Under the pieces are notes generated by a model. The model was given only the letters and a program-made list of their open reading frames with translations. It searched no databases and was not told the origin of the DNA. Shown here piece after piece: positions 62,219-64,000 of a stretch of DNA of 64,000 bases. Source of the stretch: Arthrobacter sp. ERGS1:01 (GTDB lineage Bacteria > Actinomycetota > Actinomycetes > Actinomycetales > Micrococcaceae). Location of the stretch: NCBI RefSeq assembly GCF_001281315.1, contig NZ_CP012479.1:3534001-3598000 (forward strand), given 5' to 3'. Position 1 is the stretch's first letter, and the number at the start of each line of letters is the position of its first letter. A program made the translations under genes and the position numbers.

Positions 62219-62547
62219 CAAGTCACTCCTCAAAGTCACGATTCTGTTACAGCCTAGTGAACGCCTGGGAGCAACACTAGCCAGCCACAGCCAACGAGCG
62301 ACACAAACTCCGGGGATGGGGAAACGTTCACCTACAACAATCTTGCGGCTTGCCGCGCATTTGGGCGCAGATATGACCCCGTTGGCCCGCATTCGCTGTG
62401 ATCGCAGACACGTTTGCGCCGACAAGGCTATACAGTAAAAGCTGGAACACAACGTTGTGCCGCCACCTCCCCTCAGAACCGCAAATCCGCGCGCAAATTA
62501 TGGGGGTGTGCCGGCATCCGTAAAGAAGGAATGAAGGGGTTACGAAG
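62219..62547. other. Intergenic promoter region between the membrane protein and acs
   Basis: 329 bases without a gene. It should hold the divergent promoters of the two genes, and contains a TGTGA-N6-ACACG sequence (62397-62412) resembling a GlxR/Crp half-palindrome (TGTGA-N6-TCACA). Crp-type control of acs would be typical, but this site deviates at two bases. Confidence 0.35.

Positions 62548-64000
<1,453 letters not shown>

Overview
The window is GC-rich actinobacterial chromosome. The gene content points to the Micrococcaceae, most likely Arthrobacter or a close relative: Trk K+ uptake, a hexameric glutamate dehydrogenase, an actinobacterial-type Tad locus beside a DEAD/DEAH helicase, leaderless-looking promoters and a LAXTG-type cell-wall anchor. 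No tRNA, rRNA or CRISPR array was seen. Both ends of the window are cut; the acetyl-CoA synthetase gene at the right end runs off it.

Region 1 (0-14.6 kb) is housekeeping. It holds a glutaredoxin-like protein, a SerB-like HAD phosphatase, ribosomal protein bS22, an excisionase-like HTH protein, proC, a TIM-barrel sugar isomerase-like protein and a Ppx/GppA phosphatase; this set resembles the M. tuberculosis Rv0496-Rv0508 block. Set into it are DAHP synthase with an aromatic-rich leader peptide, gdhA, an ArsR regulator, AcuC, TrkH/TrkA, and an alkyltransferase/sigma factor/alkyltransferase run. Two intergenic structures stand out: a phased array of 31-bp repeats (11.05-11.30 kb) and two tandem, co-varying, C-loop small RNA candidates (12.27-12.63 kb).

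Region 2 (14.6-26.4 kb) holds a large secreted, wall-anchored GH20 hexosaminidase broken by a one-base frameshift, topA, an HTH/MFS pair with a clear operator, a methyltransferase and a single-chain PheRS-like protein. Region 3 (26.4-35.5 kb) is a catabolic cluster that recalls the Rut pyrimidine pathway: permease, cysteine hydrolase, GntR regulator, tautomerase, aldehyde dehydrogenase, alpha/beta hydrolase, two DUF1185 proteins, a luciferase-like monooxygenase, a SnoaL-like protein and a flavin reductase. Four copies of one candidate operator lie at its promoters.

Region 4 (35.5-55.7 kb) has trhO, an acetyltransferase, a frameshifted helicase and the Tad secretion genes. An 8,970-bp element (42,371-51,343) has split the Tad pilin-like DUF4244 gene. 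It has a large serine integrase beside its left attachment site, a replication-type HTH gene carrying internal iterons, a terminase-small-subunit-like protein, a second serine recombinase, a DnaA-box cluster, a DUF3800 protein and a pair of membrane proteins. It has no capsid, portal, large terminase or conjugation genes, so a phage satellite or other small integrative element is the best reading.

Region 5 (55.8-64 kb) has a family A DNA polymerase, an amidohydrolase, a Nudix hydrolase, endonuclease III, an Ala/Pro-rich membrane protein and the start of acs.
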